A DNA stretch of 64,000 nucleotides from an uncultured Clostridia bacterium (GCA_944368775.1 CALVXB010000001.1:124001-188000); one strand, 5' to 3'. Numbered from the stretch's first letter, positions 1 through 9,399 are shown. The notes: a model not told the origin generated them from the letters alone. Numbers and translations: made by a program.

Positions 1-2
1 GC

Positions 3-374
3 GCCAACATCCGCGACAAGCGGGTGATCATCATCGACGACTCCATCGTCCGCGGCACGACCAGCCGCCGCATCGTGCGCATGCTGCGCGACGCGGGCGC
101 GCGCGAAGTGCATATGCTCATCTGCTCGCCCGTCGTCAAAAACCCGTGCTGTCTCGGCATCGATATGCAGACGCGCTCGCAGCTGATCGGCGCGGGCCGC
201 ACGGTAGAGGAGATCTGCGCCTTCATCGAGGCAGATTCCCTCCATTACCTCACCGTCGACCAGCTCAAGGAGACGTGCGGGGCGTGTAAACTCAACTTTT
301 GCACCGGCTGTTTCGACGGCAATTACCCCTATGCGCTGGAGGACTACCGGGAGGATAAATTCAAACTCGAGTGA
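3..374 (+). CDS. purF: Amidophosphoribosyltransferase, C-terminal part (cut by window start)
   Basis: This is the C-terminal part of glutamine phosphoribosylpyrophosphate amidotransferase, the enzyme that makes phosphoribosylamine in the first step of purine synthesis. The frame is open from base 3, so the gene begins upstream of the window. The visible end contains the PRPP-binding loop VIIIDDSIVRGTTS, followed by the family pattern of a GIDMQTR segment and a Cys-rich tail with CGACKLNFCTGC. Those tail cysteines are compatible with the Fe-S cluster ligands of the Bacillus-type enzyme. purM follows after 30 bp in the same direction, as expected in a purine operon. The N-terminal glutaminase domain cannot be seen. 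Confidence 0.95.
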   Translation, partial: ANIRDKRVIIIDDSIVRGTTSRRIVRMLRDAGAREVHMLICSPVVKNPCCLGIDMQTRSQLIGAGRTVEEICAFIEADSLHYLTVDQLKETCGACKLNFCTGCFDGNYPYALEDYREDKFKLE

Positions 375-404
375 TCATCGCTCAAAAAAGGGAGAAAAAA
401 ACAA

Positions 405-1433
405 ATGGCAATTTCCTATCAGGACAGCGGCGTCGACGTCGAACGCGGGTATAAAGCGGTCGAGCTGATGAAAAAGCACGTGCAGAGCACGTTCAACGCC
501 AACGTATTGGGAGACATCGGCTCCTTCGGCGGCTTTTATTCCATCGCGGGCGAAAAGATGGACGAGCCCGTGCTCGTCGCGGGCACGGACGGCGTCGGCA
601 CCAAGCTCAAATACGCCTTCCTCGCGAACAGGCACGACACCATCGGCATCGATGCGGTCGCCATGTGCGTCAACGACATCGTCTGCCAGGGCGCCAAGCC
701 CCTCTTTTTCCTCGATTATTTCGCGACGGGCAGGCTTTCGCCCGAGGTCGTCGCGACCGTCGTGTCCGGCGTCGCGGAGGGCTGCCGCCAGGCCGGCTGC
801 GCCCTCATCGGCGGCGAAACGGCGGAGATGCCCGGCTTCTATGAGGACGGCGAGTACGACATCGCCGGCTTCGCCGTGGGCATCGTCGACAAAAAGCAGA
901 TCATCAACGGCAGCTCCATCCGTCCGGGCGACGCCCTCGTCGGCATCGCCTCCAGCGGCATCCATTCCAACGGCTATTCGCTGGTTCGCCGCCTGTTCGG
1001 CGACAGCGGCAACGCGCACGACCTCGACCGCTACGACGACCGCCTGAAGGACAATGTGATCAACGCGCTGCTCACGCCCACCAAGATCTACGTCCGCAGC
1101 ATCCTCTCCCTCATCCAAAAGGTGAAGGTGAAGGGCATCGCGCACATCACGGGCGGCGGCTTTATCGAAAATATCCCGCGCATCTTCCCCGCGGGCGTCG
1201 GCTGCACCGTCCGCAAGGGTTCGTACCCCGTGCCCGAGATCTTCCGCATCATGCAGGAGCGCTCCGAGCTGACCGACGCGCAGATCTACAACACCTTCAA
1301 CATGGGCATCGGCATGGTCGTCTGCGTGGACAAAAAGGACGTCGCCGCGACCATCGCCGCGCTCGAATCGACGGGCGAACGCGCCTACGAGATCGGCGAA
1401 ACGACCGAGGGCAAAGGAGTTACCATTCTGTGA
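405..1433 (+). CDS. purM: Phosphoribosylformylglycinamidine cyclo-ligase (AIR synthetase)
   Basis: PurM closes the imidazole ring, converting FGAM and ATP to aminoimidazole ribotide in the cytoplasm. The 342-residue length is normal for the family. The N-terminus has the YQDSGVDVERG signature, followed by a GTDGVGTK phosphate-binding motif and the GGETAEMPGFY motif typical of PurM and absent from most other PurM/PurL-fold proteins. The ATG lies 10 bp after a GGGAG ribosome site. The stop overlaps the purN GTG start (GTGA), which suggests translational coupling inside the purine operon. Confidence 0.97.
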   Translation: MAISYQDSGVDVERGYKAVELMKKHVQSTFNANVLGDIGSFGGFYSIAGEKMDEPVLVAGTDGVGTKLKYAFLANRHDTIGIDAVAMCVNDIVCQGAKPLFFLDYFATGRLSPEVVATVVSGVAEGCRQAGCALIGGETAEMPGFYEDGEYDIAGFAVGIVDKKQIINGSSIRPGDALVGIASSGIHSNGYSLVRRLFGDSGNAHDLDRYDDRLKDNVINALLTPTKIYVRSILSLIQKVKVKGIAHITGGGFIENIPRIFPAGVGCTVRKGSYPVPEIFRIMQERSELTDAQIYNTFNMGIGMVVCVDKKDVAATIAALESTGERAYEIGETTEGKGVTIL

Positions 1434-2047
1434 AGAAGATAGCGGTATTCGCGAGCGGTTCGGGCAGCGACTTCCAATCTGTCATCGACGCCAACGAGCG
1501 CGACCCCTTCTGTGAGATCGCCCTGCTCGTCGCCTCGAAGGAGGGGATCTTTGCGCTCGAGCGCGCGAAGAAGCACGGCATCCCTTCGGAGGTATGCAGC
1601 GCGCGTTCCTTCGCGTCCGCGCAGGCGTTCGGCGAGCACCTCGTCGGGCTGCTCTCGGCGCGCGGCGTCGACTACATCGTGTTGGCGGGCTACCTCTCCA
1701 TGGTGCCCGAAGCCCTCATCCGCAGTTATCCCGACCGCATCATCAACATCCATCCCTCCCTCATCCCCAGCTTCTGCGGGAAGGGGTATTACGGCATCAA
1801 CGTGCACCGCGCGGCCATCGAGTACGGCGTCAAGGTGTCCGGGCTGACCGTGCACTTTGTCGACGAGCACTACGACAACGGCGCGATCATCCTGCAGCGC
1901 ACCGTGCCCGTCCTCGACGGCGACACGCCCGAAACGCTGCAGGCGCGCATCCTCGTCGAGGAGCACAAGGCGCTGCCCGAAGCCGTCCGCCTGCTCGCGA
2001 CGGGCAAGCTGCGCAAAGAGGGGCGCAAGGTCACCATCGCAGACTGA
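1430..2047 (+). CDS. purN: Phosphoribosylglycinamide formyltransferase
   Basis: PurN transfers the formyl group of 10-formyltetrahydrofolate to glycinamide ribotide. The 205-residue protein opens with the Rossmann motif FASGSGSDFQ. It carries the catalytic core NIHPSLIPSF, with the expected Asn and His, and the DEHYDNGAII motif with the catalytic Asp. The start is a GTG overlapping the purM stop by four bases; no better start exists, because the beta-alpha-beta fold begins immediately. A 141 bp gap without a clear terminator separates it from the IMP cyclohydrolase gene. Confidence 0.96.
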   Translation: MKKIAVFASGSGSDFQSVIDANERDPFCEIALLVASKEGIFALERAKKHGIPSEVCSARSFASAQAFGEHLVGLLSARGVDYIVLAGYLSMVPEALIRSYPDRIINIHPSLIPSFCGKGYYGINVHRAAIEYGVKVSGLTVHFVDEHYDNGAIILQRTVPVLDGDTPETLQARILVEEHKALPEAVRLLATGKLRKEGRKVTIAD

Positions 2048-2188
2048 ACCCGCGCGCCGCGGCTCTCTTGTCCTGCGGGGCGAGAAGGGGCGGCGCGGCG
2101 GCATTTTCCCGCGCCCGCGCGTGCAAAGCTGCGGGCGGGGCGTACACCGCATCGGCGGAAAAAACTTTCAAAAACGGGGGTCACACCA

Positions 2189-2908
2189 ATGAACGTCTAC
2201 ACTGTTTCCGACATCGGAGAACTCATCCGCGACAACAGCTACGTCGGCCGCGGCATCGTCATCGGCAAGAGCGAGGACGGCAAAAAGGCCGTCTTTGCCT
2301 ACTTCATCATGGGTCGCAGCGAAAACAGCCGCAACCGCGTATTCCGCGAGGAAGGGGAGACGGTCACCATCTACCCGTTTGACGAAAGCAAGGTCGAGGA
2401 TCCGTCGCTGATCATCTACTCGCCCGTCCGCAGGGTCGGCGGCAGCGTCGTCGTCACCAACGGCGACCAGACGGACACCGTCTGCGACTATCTGCAGGCG
2501 GGTAAGAGTTTTGAAGAGGCGCTCATGACCCGCTGCTTCGAGCCGGACGCGCCCAACTTCACCCCGCGCATCAGCGGCATTTTGCAGTTTGCGGAAGGGG
2601 ACTTCACCTACAAAATGAGCATCTTGAAGAGCGCGGACGAACAGGGTTCCGCCTGCAACCGCTACACCTTCAGCTACGCGCCGCTCCCCGGCGTCGGGCA
2701 CTTCATTCACACATACAACTGCGACGGCAACCCCATCCCGACATTCACGGGCGAGCCCGAGCGCGTGCGCATCCCAGACGACGTCGACGCGTTCGCCAAG
2801 ACGCTGTGGGGCAATCTGAACGAGAACAACAAGATCTCGCTGTATGTGCGCTATACCGACCTCGCGTCGGGCGCGAGCGAGAGCGTGCTCATCAATAAAA
2901 ATCAGTAA
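2189..2908 (+). CDS. IMP cyclohydrolase, stand-alone PurO-like family
   Basis: The 239-residue protein matches the stand-alone IMP cyclohydrolase family (Pfam IMP_cyclohyd, related to archaeal PurO) rather than the N-terminal domain of bacterial PurH. Recognisable features are the N-terminal SYVGRGIVIG, the GRSENSRNRVF segment and the CNRYTFSYAPLPGVGHFIHTY-like region near residues 155-175. It would catalyse the last purine step, FAICAR to IMP. It sits 14 bp upstream of a gene encoding only the AICAR transformylase half of PurH, which supports a split of the usual bifunctional enzyme. The ATG at 2189 is preceded by a G-rich site (CGGGGG). The functional assignment rests on family resemblance and context. 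Confidence 0.9.
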   Translation: MNVYTVSDIGELIRDNSYVGRGIVIGKSEDGKKAVFAYFIMGRSENSRNRVFREEGETVTIYPFDESKVEDPSLIIYSPVRRVGGSVVVTNGDQTDTVCDYLQAGKSFEEALMTRCFEPDAPNFTPRISGILQFAEGDFTYKMSILKSADEQGSACNRYTFSYAPLPGVGHFIHTYNCDGNPIPTFTGEPERVRIPDDVDAFAKTLWGNLNENNKISLYVRYTDLASGASESVLINKNQ

Positions 2909-2922
2909 GGAGAAGGAAGAAG

Positions 2923-4107
2923 ATGAACGAATTTCAGCTCAAATACGGCTGCAACCCCAACCAAAAGCCCTCCCGCATCTTCATGGCGGACGGCTACGAT
3001 CTGCCCATCGAAATTTTGAACGGCCGACCGGGCTACATCAACTTTCTGGACGCATTCAACAGCTGGCAGCTGGTCAAGGAGCTGAAAGAGAACACGGGCA
3101 TGGTCTGCGCGACTTCCTTCAAGCACGTCAGCCCGACCTCCGCCGCCGTCGGCAAAAAGCTGTCCGACCGCCTGAAAAAGGCGTGCTTCGTCGACGACAT
3201 CGATGGGCTGGACGACTCGCCGCTCGCCTGCGCCTACGCGCGCGCCCGCGGCACCGACCGTATGTCCTCCTTCGGCGATTGGATCGCCCTCTCCGACGAG
3301 TGCGACGAGGTGACCGCGAACATCATCAAGCGCGAGGTGTCCGACGGCATCATCGCCCCCGGCTATACCCCGAAGGCGCTCGAGACCCTCAAGGGCAAAA
3401 AGAAGGGGGGCTACAACATCGTCAAGATCGACAAAGACTACAAGCCCGACCCCATCGAGCGCAAGCAGGTGTTCGGCGTCACCTTCGAGCAGGGGCGCAA
3501 CGAGTTCAAGATCGACGCAGATCTGCTCAAGAACATCGTCACCAAAAATAAGGAGCTGCCCGACGCGGCGAAGACGGACCTGATCGTCTCCCTCATCACC
3601 CTCAAATACACGCAGTCTAACTCCGTCTGCTTCGCGGCGGACGGCCAGGCGATCGGCGTGGGGGCGGGGCAGCAGTCGCGCATCCATTGCACGCGCCTCG
3701 CGGGCAATAAGGCGGATCTGTGGCACCTGCGCCAGAGCGACAAGGTGCTCGGCCTGCAGTTTGCCGAAAATGTCAGCCGCCCCGACAAGAACAACATCAT
3801 CGACATCTACCTGTCCGACGAGTGCGAAGACGTCCTCGGCGAAGACGTGTGGAAGCAGTATTTCGCCGTCCGGCCCGAGCCCTTCACCAAAGAGGAGCAG
3901 CGCGCCTACCTCTCCAAGATCACGGGCGTGTCGCTGGGCAGCGACGCATTCTTCCCCTTCTCGGACAACATCGAGCGCGCGCGCAAGAGCGGCGTCTCGT
4001 ACATCGCGCAGCCGGGCGGCTCCGTCCGCGACGACCTCGTCATCGAGGCGTGCGACAAGTACGGCATGGTGATGGCGTTCACGGGGATGCGCCTGTTCCA
4101 TCATTGA
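2923..4107 (+). CDS. purH: AICAR formyltransferase, single-domain (PurH C-terminal half)
   Basis: This 394-residue protein begins with FQLKYGCNPNQKPS and corresponds to the AICAR transformylase part of PurH. It formylates AICAR with 10-formyltetrahydrofolate. The methylglyoxal-synthase-like cyclohydrolase domain of normal PurH (about 500 residues) is missing and is replaced by the separate upstream gene. Conserved pieces include SFKHVSPTSAAVG near the N-terminus, the KYTQSNSV segment, the GAGQQSRIHCTRLAG motif and a C-terminal AQPGGSVRDD stretch. The operon continues to purD after a hairpin terminator. Confidence 0.95.
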   Translation: MNEFQLKYGCNPNQKPSRIFMADGYDLPIEILNGRPGYINFLDAFNSWQLVKELKENTGMVCATSFKHVSPTSAAVGKKLSDRLKKACFVDDIDGLDDSPLACAYARARGTDRMSSFGDWIALSDECDEVTANIIKREVSDGIIAPGYTPKALETLKGKKKGGYNIVKIDKDYKPDPIERKQVFGVTFEQGRNEFKIDADLLKNIVTKNKELPDAAKTDLIVSLITLKYTQSNSVCFAADGQAIGVGAGQQSRIHCTRLAGNKADLWHLRQSDKVLGLQFAENVSRPDKNNIIDIYLSDECEDVLGEDVWKQYFAVRPEPFTKEEQRAYLSKITGVSLGSDAFFPFSDNIERARKSGVSYIAQPGGSVRDDLVIEACDKYGMVMAFTGMRLFHH

Positions 4108-4109
4108 TC

Positions 4110-4157
4110 GAAAAAGCTCGAGAGAGCGCCGTTTTTGCGGCGAACTCTCGCTTTTTC
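4110..4157 (+). terminator. Bidirectional-looking hairpin between purH and purD
   Basis: A long imperfect stem starts with GAAAAAG (4110-4116) and CGAGAG, which pair with CTCTCG and CTTTTTC (4145-4157). The tip holds a small GCCG/CGGC stem around a T-rich loop. The U-rich 3' arm makes this a plausible intrinsic terminator or attenuator inside the purine operon. purD has a weak TATAAA box further downstream (4211-4216). Confidence 0.65.
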
Positions 4158-4160
4158 ATG

Positions 4161-4186
4161 TTTTGCATAGTAGTATGTCAGACATA
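4161..4186 (+). repeat. Composite palindromic motif, copy A
   Basis: This copy has TTTTGCATAGTAGTATG followed by TCAGACATA directly after the terminator T-tract. The two overlapping inverted repeats are CATAGTAGTATG (one mismatch from the perfect palindrome CATAGTACTATG) and TGTCAGACA. It shares the string TTTTGCATAGTA with copies at 9314 and 61026. Its function is unknown. Confidence 0.75.
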
Positions 4187-4237
4187 CTTCGGCGCTAATT
4201 CAAAGAAAGTTATAAATTCATACGGAGGAGAGCGGTT

Positions 4238-5530
4238 TTGCAGCTGAACGTTTTGGTGATCGGCAACGGCGGCCGCGAGCACGCCATCGCGGCGGCGCTC
4301 GCCAAGAGCCCGCTGGTCGGTAAGTTATATTGCATGAAGGGCAACGCGGGCATCGCGGAGATCGCGGAGTGCGTCGACGTCGACTACTGCGACCTGAAGG
4401 CGGTCGGCGATTGGGTGGACGCCCATCCCGACGTCGGCTATACGGTCATCGCGCCCGACGACCCGCTCGCGCTGGGCCTTGCAGACGAGCTCGAGGCGCG
4501 CGGCCATAAAGTGTTCGGCCCCAACAAGCGCGCCGCGCAGATCGAGGCGAGCAAGGCGTTCGCCAAAGAATTGATGAAAAAGTACGGCATCCCGACGGCC
4601 GCGTACGAGACCTTCGATAACTATGAGGACGCGCTCGCCTACGTCGAAAAGGGCAAGCTGCCCGTCGTGCTCAAGGCGGACGGCCTGGCGCTGGGCAAGG
4701 GCGTGCTCATCTGCGAGACGCTCGAAGAGGCGAAGGAGGGCCTGCGCCGCATCATGCTCGACAAGGCGTTCGGCGCCGCGGGCAATAAAGTGGTCGTCGA
4801 GGAGTACCTCACCGGCAAGGAGTTCACCCCGGGCGAGGAGGTGTCCGTCCTCACCTTTACCGACGGCAAGACCATCGTCCCCATGATCGCAAGCTGCGAC
4901 CACAAGCGGGTGTTCGACGGCGACAAGGGCCCGAACACGGGCGGCATGGGCACCTTTACGCCCTGCCCCTTCTACGACGAGGCGGTCGCGGAAGAAGTGA
5001 TGCAAAAGATCTTGCTGCCGACCGTCCGCGCGATGAACGCCGAGGGCAGACCCTTCAAGGGCGTCTTGTACTTCGGCCTCATGCGTACGCCGGACGGGAT
5101 GAAGGTGGTCGAGTACAACGCGCGCTTCGGCGACCCCGAAACGCAGGTCGTGCTCCCCATGCTCAAGACCGACCTGATGGAGATCTTCCTCGCCGTCACC
5201 GAAGAGCGCCTCGCCGACGTCAAGATCGAGTGGGAGGAGGGCGCGTGCGTGTGCGTCGTCCTCGCGAGCGGCGGCTACCCGGGCAGCTACGCAAAGGGCA
5301 AGCCCATCGAGATCGGCGACTTGGACGAGGGCGTCTTTTTGTACCACGCCGGCACCAAGCGCGAGGGCGGCGTCTTAAAGACGAACGGCGGCCGCGTCAT
5401 CGGCGTCTGCGCCAAGGGCGCTACGGTCGCCGACGCGCGCGAAAAGGCGTACCGCAACGTCGAAAAGGTGCATTTTGAAGGCATGCAGTACCGCAAAGAC
5501 ATCGGCATCAAATACGTCCGCGCGCATTGA
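4238..5530 (+). CDS. purD: Phosphoribosylamine-glycine ligase (GAR synthetase)
   Basis: PurD ligates glycine to phosphoribosylamine with ATP, giving GAR. The 430-residue length is typical. It starts at a TTG seven bases after a GGAGGAGAG ribosome site; the N-terminal motif VLVIGNGGREHAI begins within five residues, so the TTG is well supported. The ATP-grasp domain shows LPVVLKADGLALGKGV, the EEYLTGKE region, the NTGGMGTFTP loop and the metal-binding VEYNARFGDPETQ. purL follows after 33 bp. Confidence 0.96.
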   Translation: MQLNVLVIGNGGREHAIAAALAKSPLVGKLYCMKGNAGIAEIAECVDVDYCDLKAVGDWVDAHPDVGYTVIAPDDPLALGLADELEARGHKVFGPNKRAAQIEASKAFAKELMKKYGIPTAAYETFDNYEDALAYVEKGKLPVVLKADGLALGKGVLICETLEEAKEGLRRIMLDKAFGAAGNKVVVEEYLTGKEFTPGEEVSVLTFTDGKTIVPMIASCDHKRVFDGDKGPNTGGMGTFTPCPFYDEAVAEEVMQKILLPTVRAMNAEGRPFKGVLYFGLMRTPDGMKVVEYNARFGDPETQVVLPMLKTDLMEIFLAVTEERLADVKIEWEEGACVCVVLASGGYPGSYAKGKPIEIGDLDEGVFLYHAGTKREGGVLKTNGGRVIGVCAKGATVADAREKAYRNVEKVHFEGMQYRKDIGIKYVRAH

Positions 5531-5563
5531 GCGCGGCTGCCGCACCATATTCGGGAGAACGAT

Positions 5564-8500
5564 ATGATCTACAGAGTTTTTGTCGAAAAGAAGGAGAATT
5601 TACAGGCGAAGAAGATCCGCGAGGACCTCTCCGCGCAGCTCGGCATCGCCGTCGAGGACCTGCGCGAAGTCATCCGCTATGACGCGGAGGGGCTGTCGGA
5701 AGAGGAACTGCAGGGCGCGATCGTCAACGTCTTTTCCGAGCCGCCCGTCGATAACGTCTGGCGGGAAGAGCTCCCCGTCGCGGAAGGTTACAAGGTGTTC
5801 GCCATCGCCTTTTTGGACGGGCAGTACGACCAGCGCGCCGACAGCGCCGCGCAGTGCGTGCAGCTTCTGACGCAGAAGACCCGCCCGCTCATCAAGTGCG
5901 CGCGCGTCATCGCCGTCAAGGGCGTGACGGACGAGCAGCTCGAGCGCATCAAAAAGCACCTCATCAACCCCGTCGAGAGCGCAGAGGTCTCCCTCGAAAA
6001 GCCGAAGACGCTCGCCCGCGCAAAGATGGAGACGCACGACGTCGCCGACGTCGCCGGCTTCATCGACATGAGCGAGGAAGAGATCGAGGCCTATCACCGC
6101 AAAAACGGCTTCGCGATGAGCGTAGAGGACCTCGTCTTTGTGCGCGACTATTTCAAGGAAGAGGGCCGCGACCCGACCGAGACGGAGATCAAGGTCATCG
6201 ACACCTATTGGTCGGATCACTGTCGCCACACCACCTTCGCCACCGAGATCCGCGAGGTGGATATCCATTCTGACAACCCGCACATCGCCGCGGCGTACCG
6301 CCTGTACAAGCAGCTGTTCGACGAGTTCAACGCCGGCCGCGCGGACAAATATCCCTGCCTGATGGACATCGCGACCATCGCGGTGAAAAAGTTGAAGAAG
6401 GAGGGGCGGCTGGACAACCTCGACCTCTCCGACGAGATCAACGCCTGCTCCATCTGCATCGACGCGGAGATCGACGGCAAGACGGAAAAATACCTCGTCA
6501 TGTTCAAGAACGAGACGCACAACCACCCGACGGAGATCGAGCCGTTCGGCGGCGCGGCGACCTGCCTCGGCGGCGCCATCCGCGACCCGCTGTCCGGCCG
6601 CACTTACGTCTACCAGGCGATGCGCATCACCGGCTCCGCCGACCCGCGCGAAAAGATCAAGGACACCATGCCCGGCAAGCTCCCGCAGCGCGTCATCACC
6701 AAGACGGCGGCGGCAGGCTTCTCCTCGTACGGCAACCAGATCGGTCTCGCGACGGGCATCGTCGACGAGGTGTACCACCCCGGCTATAAGGCCAAGCGCC
6801 TCGAAACGGGCTTCGTCGTCGGCGGCGCGCGGCGGGATATGGTCTACCGCGAAAAGCCGCAGAAAGGGGACGTCATCATCCTGCTCGGCGGCGAGACGGG
6901 GCGCGACGGATGCGGCGGCGCGACCGGCTCTTCGAAGGCGCACGACGCGCACTCCGTCGAGACGTGCGGCGCAGAGGTGCAAAAGGGCAATCCGCTCACC
7001 GAGCGCAAGCTGCAGCGCCTGTTTCTGCACTGCGACGCGACCCGCATGATCAAAAAGTGCAACGACTTCGGCGCGGGCGGCGTCTCCGTCGCCATCGGCG
7101 AGCTGTCCGACGGGCTGGTCATCGACCTCGACAAAGTTCCCCTCAAGTATGAAGGTCTCTCGGGCACCGAGCTTGCCATCTCCGAGTCGCAGGAGCGCAT
7201 GGCCGTCGTCGTCGCAGAAAAAGACGTCGACGCATTCATTGCCCTCGCCGCGCAGGAGAACCTCGCCGCGACGCCCGTCGCAGTCGTCACGGACGACCGC
7301 CGCATGAAGATGCTCTTCAAGGGGCGCACCATCGTCGACATCTCCCGCGACTTCCTCGATACCAATGGCGTCAAGCAGGTGATCGCCGCCGAGATCTGCG
7401 ACGACGTGCCGCAGTACTTTGCCGCGGGCGGCGCAGACTTCCGCGAAGGCCTCGTGCGCGCCCTGTCCGACCTCAACGTCTGCTCCAAAAAAGGCCTTTC
7501 GGAGATGTTCGACTCGACCATCGGCGCGCGCACCGTGTTCATGCCTTTCGGCGGCAAGACGCAGCTGACCCCCGCCATCGCCATGGCCGCCAAGATCTGC
7601 GGCGGCGAAACGGACGTCGCGACCGTCTCCGCCTACGGCTACTGTTCTAAACTCATGAGCGAGAGCCCCTTCACGGGCGCCATCTACAGCATCGTCACCT
7701 CGGTCGCCAAGCTGATCGCGGCGGGCTGCGACTTCGACGCCATCCGCCTCACCTTCCAAGAATATTTCATGCGCCTCAACCGCGACCCGAAGCGCTGGGG
7801 CGTGCCCCTGTCCGCGCTGCTCGGCGCGCTGTATGCGCAGATCGGCCTCGGCCTCGGCGCCATCGGCGGCAAGGACAGCATGAGCGGTACCTTCGAGCAC
7901 ATCGACGTGCCGCCCACACTCATCTCCTTCGCGCTCGCGCCCGCCAAGGCGAGCGAGCTGATCGCCAACGTCGTCGGCGAGGCGGGCATGAAGCTGTACC
8001 GCATCCCCATGCCGCGCGACGAGAGCATGATCCCCGACTTTGCGGCGCTCGCAGGCGTCTACCGCAAGGTGCACGCGGGCGTGCGCAGCGGCAACATCCG
8101 CTTCGCGACGGTCGTCGAAAACGGCGGCATCGCGGCGGCCGTCGCCAAGTCCTGTCTGGGCAACGGCTTCGGCTTCCGGTTTGAAGGGGAGGCCGCAGAC
8201 CTGCTCGGCGAGCAGTACGGCGAGCTGATCGTATCCCTCGCCGATCCTTCCGCGCTCGATTGTGACAAGATCTTGCTCGGCGAAACGACGGAGGACGGCA
8301 CCTTCGTCTGCGGCGGCGCGTCCGTCTCGCAGCAGGAGGCGGTCGAAGCCTTCTGCGGCACCCTCGAAAAGGTGTTCCCCAACCATGCGGCGGCGAGCGG
8401 CGCGGCGGAGGCGGTCGACTTCGACTGCTGCGGCAAGCGCTACGAAAATATCGCGACCAAAACGGCCAAGCCGCGCGTGTTTATCCCCGTATTCCCCGGC

Positions 8501-9265
8501 ACCAACTGCGAGCTGGATACCGCCCGTATGTTCCGCCTCGCGGGCGCGGAGTGCGAAGAGGTCGTCGTGCGCAACCGCAGCGCGGCGGACATCGAAGAGA
8601 GCGTGCGCGCCATCGCCGCTGCGATCGGCCGCAGCAACATCATCGCCTTCCCGGGCGGCTTTTCGGGCGGCGACGAGCCGGACGGCAGCGGCAAGTTTAT
8701 CGCGACCACCTTCCGCAACCCGTACATCGCCGAACAGATCCGCGCCCTGCTCGAGCAGCGCGACGGCCTCATCCTCGGCATCTGCAACGGCTTCCAGGCG
8801 CTCATCAAGCTCGGCCTCGTGCCGTACGGCGACATCCGCCCGCTCACACCGGACAGCGCGACGCTGACCTACAACAACATCTCCCGCCACGTGTCGACGC
8901 TCGTCGATATCCGCGTGGCGTCGAATAAGTCGCCTTGGCTGTCCGCCTGCAAGGTGGGCGACGTGTACACCGTGCCCGTCTCGCACGGGGAGGGGCGCAT
9001 CGTCGCTCCCGCAGCCGTGCTCGAGCAGCTGAAGCAGAACGGCCAGATCGCGACGCAGTACTGCGACGCGGCCGGCAAGCCGACGATGCGGTACCCGTTC
9101 AACCCGAACGGCTCGCTCTGGGCGATCGAGGGCATCACCTCGCCGGACGGCAGGGTGTACGGCAAGATGGGCCACACCGAGCGCGCGGGCGAAAACCTGT
9201 ACAAAAATTGCCCCGGCAACTTCGATATGAAGCTGTTCGAAAGCGGCGTGCGCTACTTCAAATAA
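5564..9265 (+). CDS. purL: Phosphoribosylformylglycinamidine synthase, single-chain clostridial type
   Basis: PurL converts FGAR, glutamine and ATP to FGAM. The 1233-residue chain carries all parts of the large form: an N-terminal PurS-like region (about 1-90), a linker and two PurM-like halves (FKNETHNHPTEIEPFGGAA near 320; FGAGGVSVAIGEL near 510), and a C-terminal class I glutaminase. The glutaminase shows PVFPGTNCELD, the nucleophile elbow GICNGFQ with Cys near residue 1074, and the His/Glu pair in SHGEGR near 1141-1143. No separate purQ or purS is needed. It is the last gene of the purine operon and is followed by a strong terminator. A full-length antisense open frame is a by-product of GC-rich codon use. 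Confidence 0.97.
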   Translation: MIYRVFVEKKENLQAKKIREDLSAQLGIAVEDLREVIRYDAEGLSEEELQGAIVNVFSEPPVDNVWREELPVAEGYKVFAIAFLDGQYDQRADSAAQCVQLLTQKTRPLIKCARVIAVKGVTDEQLERIKKHLINPVESAEVSLEKPKTLARAKMETHDVADVAGFIDMSEEEIEAYHRKNGFAMSVEDLVFVRDYFKEEGRDPTETEIKVIDTYWSDHCRHTTFATEIREVDIHSDNPHIAAAYRLYKQLFDEFNAGRADKYPCLMDIATIAVKKLKKEGRLDNLDLSDEINACSICIDAEIDGKTEKYLVMFKNETHNHPTEIEPFGGAATCLGGAIRDPLSGRTYVYQAMRITGSADPREKIKDTMPGKLPQRVITKTAAAGFSSYGNQIGLATGIVDEVYHPGYKAKRLETGFVVGGARRDMVYREKPQKGDVIILLGGETGRDGCGGATGSSKAHDAHSVETCGAEVQKGNPLTERKLQRLFLHCDATRMIKKCNDFGAGGVSVAIGELSDGLVIDLDKVPLKYEGLSGTELAISESQERMAVVVAEKDVDAFIALAAQENLAATPVAVVTDDRRMKMLFKGRTIVDISRDFLDTNGVKQVIAAEICDDVPQYFAAGGADFREGLVRALSDLNVCSKKGLSEMFDSTIGARTVFMPFGGKTQLTPAIAMAAKICGGETDVATVSAYGYCSKLMSESPFTGAIYSIVTSVAKLIAAGCDFDAIRLTFQEYFMRLNRDPKRWGVPLSALLGALYAQIGLGLGAIGGKDSMSGTFEHIDVPPTLISFALAPAKASELIANVVGEAGMKLYRIPMPRDESMIPDFAALAGVYRKVHAGVRSGNIRFATVVENGGIAAAVAKSCLGNGFGFRFEGEAADLLGEQYGELIVSLADPSALDCDKILLGETTEDGTFVCGGASVSQQEAVEAFCGTLEKVFPNHAAASGAAEAVDFDCCGKRYENIATKTAKPRVFIPVFPGTNCELDTARMFRLAGAECEEVVVRNRSAADIEESVRAIAAAIGRSNIIAFPGGFSGGDEPDGSGKFIATTFRNPYIAEQIRALLEQRDGLILGICNGFQALIKLGLVPYGDIRPLTPDSATLTYNNISRHVSTLVDIRVASNKSPWLSACKVGDVYTVPVSHGEGRIVAPAAVLEQLKQNGQIATQYCDAAGKPTMRYPFNPNGSLWAIEGITSPDGRVYGKMGHTERAGENLYKNCPGNFDMKLFESGVRYFK

Positions 9266-9273
9266 TATAGCCT

Positions 9274-9309
9274 GCGGGGCACGGTTTTCTGCCGTGTCCC
9301 GCATTTTTT
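9274..9309 (+). terminator. Intrinsic terminator of the purine operon
   Basis: An 11 bp stem runs from GCGGGGCACGG (9274-9284) to CCGTGTCCCGC (9292-9302) and is followed by ATTTTTT. It lies 8 bp after the purL stop. Confidence 0.9.
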
Positions 9310-9313
9310 GTCG

Positions 9314-9339
9314 TTTTGCATAGTACTATGCGTGACATA
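9314..9339 (+). repeat. Composite palindromic motif, copy B
   Basis: TTTTGCATAGTACTATG is followed by CGTGACATA, immediately after the purL terminator T-tract. CATAGTACTATG is a perfect 12 bp palindrome here; the second half (TGCGTGACA) is degenerate. A TATAAT lies seven bases downstream (about 9346-9351), but no -35 box sits at the right spacing. Confidence 0.75.
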
Positions 9340-9399
9340 GATCGCGTATAATCGTCGTTCTTCGCGGCAAAAAATCCCCCGCGAATTTTAAGGGAAGAC

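Noticed and set aside
5600..9304. A 1234-residue open frame antisense to purL
   Set aside because: GC-rich codons on the plus strand create long stop-free antisense frames; its composition (Asp/Val/Arg/Ala runs) is not protein-like and purL is certain.
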